Source: JBBQVO01 sp038211505
GTDB taxonomy: Bacteria; Chloroflexota; Dehalococcoidia; DSTF01; JACRBR01
Length of the DNA stretch: 20,008 bases
Assembly: GCA_038211505.1 (NCBI GenBank)
Contig: JBBQVO010000045.1
Coordinates: forward strand, 1-20,008
Reading direction: 5' to 3'
Shown: piece after piece, positions 19,001 through 20,008 of the stretch
How the letters are laid out: each line of letters begins with the position of its first letter
Numbering within the stretch: position 1 is the stretch's first letter
Made by a program: the position numbers and the translations under genes
Notes under the pieces: model-generated
The model's database searches: none
What the model was told of the DNA's origin: nothing
Seen by the model: the letters and a program-made list of their open reading frames with translations, nothing else

Positions 19001-19758
19001 TTCACCATCCGCTCAGGCATCGCATCCCACGTCTGGCCGTCGAGCACGCGGCCTGAGCGGTGCTTGCCGACGCGGACGCCGTGCTCGTTGTGCGCGCCCC
19101 ACTGCTTGAAGAAGAACGCCACATCCGCGTCGACGCACTGCGCGCGGATGTCGCGCGCCCAATCCGCGCGCATCGGCCGCGCGCCCGGCCCCGATTCGCC
19201 GCCGACGATCACCCAATCGATGCCGACGTGGCCCAGGCCAGGCCTGCGGTCGAGAGTTAGCTGCAGCGGGCCGAGCAGCGGCTCGCACGACAGAAACTTC
19301 ACGTGCGCGTCCGTCTTCCGCAGGTCATCGATACGCGACGTCCAGCGCTGGTTCTCGACGCTCGTTCCCATCCAGACGTTCGGCGCCCAAACGAGATCGC
19401 GCGACATCTCCGCCGCGCGTTCCGGCCGCTTGGTCAGCACCTGGAACGTGTGCCAGTCAGCGCGCGCCATCACATCGAACACTGATGCAATGAACTCCGC
19501 CGGCACATCGGCGTGAAACAGATCACTCATCGAGTTGACGAAGATGCTCCGCGGGCGCTTCCACTTCAGCGGCAACTCGAGCCGGTCCTGCCACAGCTTG
19601 AGATCGAACCCCTGCTCGTACGGATGCCCCGGCACGCCGCGGAAGCGCTCGGCGAACGTCTCGGCGTAGCAGTGCGCGCAGCCGGGCGAGACTTTCGTGC
19701 AGCCCGTCACCGGATTCCACGTCGCCTCGGTCCATTCGATCGTCGATGTTCCGGACAT
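18997..19758 (-). CDS. DUF5131 / phage Gp37-Gp68 family three-Cys-motif protein
   Basis: 253 residues from ATG 19758, chosen because GGGAG sits 5 bases upstream and family proteins start close to IEWTEATWNPVTGC; ATG 19785 is the alternative. The defining motif is Cys20-x6-Cys27-x2-Cys30 (GCTKVSPGCAHCYAE), a likely iron-sulfur or zinc site reminiscent of, but different from, radical SAM CxxxCxxC. Further conserved blocks: KRPRSIFVNSMSDLFH, ADWHTFQVLTKRPER, WMGTSVENQ, KFLSCEPLLGPL, DWVIVGGESGPGARPM, and AFFFKQWG. The family occurs in phages and bacteria, and its role is not established. It is first in a two-gene operon with tcmP. The promoter carries a LexA-type palindrome. GC is like the host genome, unlike tcmP. 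Confidence 0.92.
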   Translation of the reverse strand: MSGTSTIEWTEATWNPVTGCTKVSPGCAHCYAETFAERFRGVPGHPYEQGFDLKLWQDRLELPLKWKRPRSIFVNSMSDLFHADVPAEFIASVFDVMARADWHTFQVLTKRPERAAEMSRDLVWAPNVWMGTSVENQRWTSRIDDLRKTDAHVKFLSCEPLLGPLQLTLDRRPGLGHVGIDWVIVGGESGPGARPMRADWARDIRAQCVDADVAFFFKQWGAHNEHGVRVGKHRSGRVLDGQTWDAMPERMVK

Positions 19759-19774
19759 CTCAGCTCCCGCCGCC

Positions 19775-19804
19775 ATCGTACGCAATAGAACAAACGTTCG
19801 TCAA
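19775..19804 (-). promoter_or_regulatory. Promoter of the DUF5131-tcmP operon
   Basis: Minus-strand TTGACG (19804-19799) and TACGAT (19780-19775) with an 18-base spacer; the -35 matches consensus at 5 of 6. The transcript should begin near 19768, ten bases before the ATG, just at the GGGAG Shine-Dalgarno. Confidence 0.6.
19788..19799. promoter_or_regulatory. LexA-type SOS box
   Basis: GAACAAACGTTC fits GAAC-RNRY-GTTC, the core of the Bacillus/actinobacterial-type LexA operator (GAAC-N4-GTTC). It lies wholly within the -35/-10 region of the DUF5131 promoter, touching the last base of the -35, where a repressor would block polymerase. No lexA gene is in the window, so the LexA recognition of this organism is inferred. 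Confidence 0.6.
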
Positions 19805-19822
19805 CCGCATTCCCAAATCTTG

Positions 19823-20008
19823 TCAACCAACATCACACCGCCGCGCCGCCCTTCTCCGCATGATCCGCGCCGCGCGCTCGAGCACCCGCTGGTCGCCGCT
19901 GCGCACCTCGACGACGACGGCGCCTTCGACGGGCAGGAACGTCTGCTCCCACGCTGTGCCGCTGCTGATGCCGGCGTAGACGCCGATGATCGCGCCGAGC
20001 ACGTGCAG
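19823..20008 (-). CDS. C-terminal part of a possible GSP17M-like protein (5' end outside window)
   Basis: The frame enters from the right edge and ends at TGA 19825-19823, giving 61 residues. It starts LHVLGAIIGVYAGISSGTAW, a Gly-rich hydrophobic helix, followed by EQTFLPVEGAVVVEVRSGDQ and a basic helix (RVLERAARIMRRRAARR). The order of Gly-rich helix, strand and terminal helix recalls the C-terminal half of general-stress-protein-17M-like proteins, but this is a loose resemblance. It is upstream of the DUF5131 operon on the same strand, with no terminator seen between them. Confidence 0.55.
   Translation of the reverse strand: MHVLGAIIGVYAGISSGTAWEQTFLPVEGAVVVEVRSGDQRVLERAARIMRRRAARRCDVG

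Noticed and set aside
18188..20008. Prophage or genomic island
   Set aside because: The Gp37-Gp68 name suggests a phage, but no integrase, structural phage gene, tRNA or attachment repeat is seen.

Overview
This high-GC, densely coding window most likely comes from an uncultured Chloroflexota-like soil or water bacterium. That placement is an inference from gene content and intergenic style: a eukaryote-like type II glutamine synthetase beside amt and a P-II gene, an MscL with a C-terminal zinc ribbon, a TIGR03960-type radical SAM protein, promoter-like -10 boxes lying directly against start codons, and many short dispersed intergenic repeats. No rRNA, tRNA, CRISPR array, integrase or transposase was seen.

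Layout. 1-1868 (minus) is the body of an O-antigen ligase/polymerase with TPRs that runs off the left edge. Divergent from it is a DUF192 lipoprotein (1950-2504), followed by a LACTB2-like metallo-beta-lactamase (2622-3536). Then come mscL (minus), an unrecognised protein (minus, 4279-5214), a small membrane protein (plus) and an SDR dehydrogenase (minus), divergent from a GMC flavin oxidoreductase (plus, 6492-8042). Between 8043 and 9310 lie repeats, hairpins and one small basic ORF with a strong terminator. A PAC2 protein (9311-10195) faces a DoxX-like and an RDD membrane protein (both minus). A TIGR03960 radical SAM gene (12280-14196) is followed by decaying sequence that includes a degraded copy of its own 3' end.

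Nitrogen module, 14935-18171. amt (ammonium channel), glnB (P-II) and a type II glnA run in one direction and end at a strong hairpin. Four 5-mers at exact 11-bp spacing precede the amt -10 box and resemble a GlnR operator. The inferred circuit is ammonium entry by Amt, sensing by P-II, and assimilation by GSII.

Right end, 18188-19804 (minus). A two-gene operon encodes a DUF5131/Gp37-Gp68 'three-Cys-motif' protein and its partner TcmP, sharing 4 bases. Its promoter (TTGACG-N18-TACGAT) carries a LexA-type palindrome, GAACAAACGTTC, between -35 and -10. This suggests DNA-damage-inducible expression of a pair with no established function, and it is the most interesting signal here. The window ends in the C-terminus of a further minus-strand protein.
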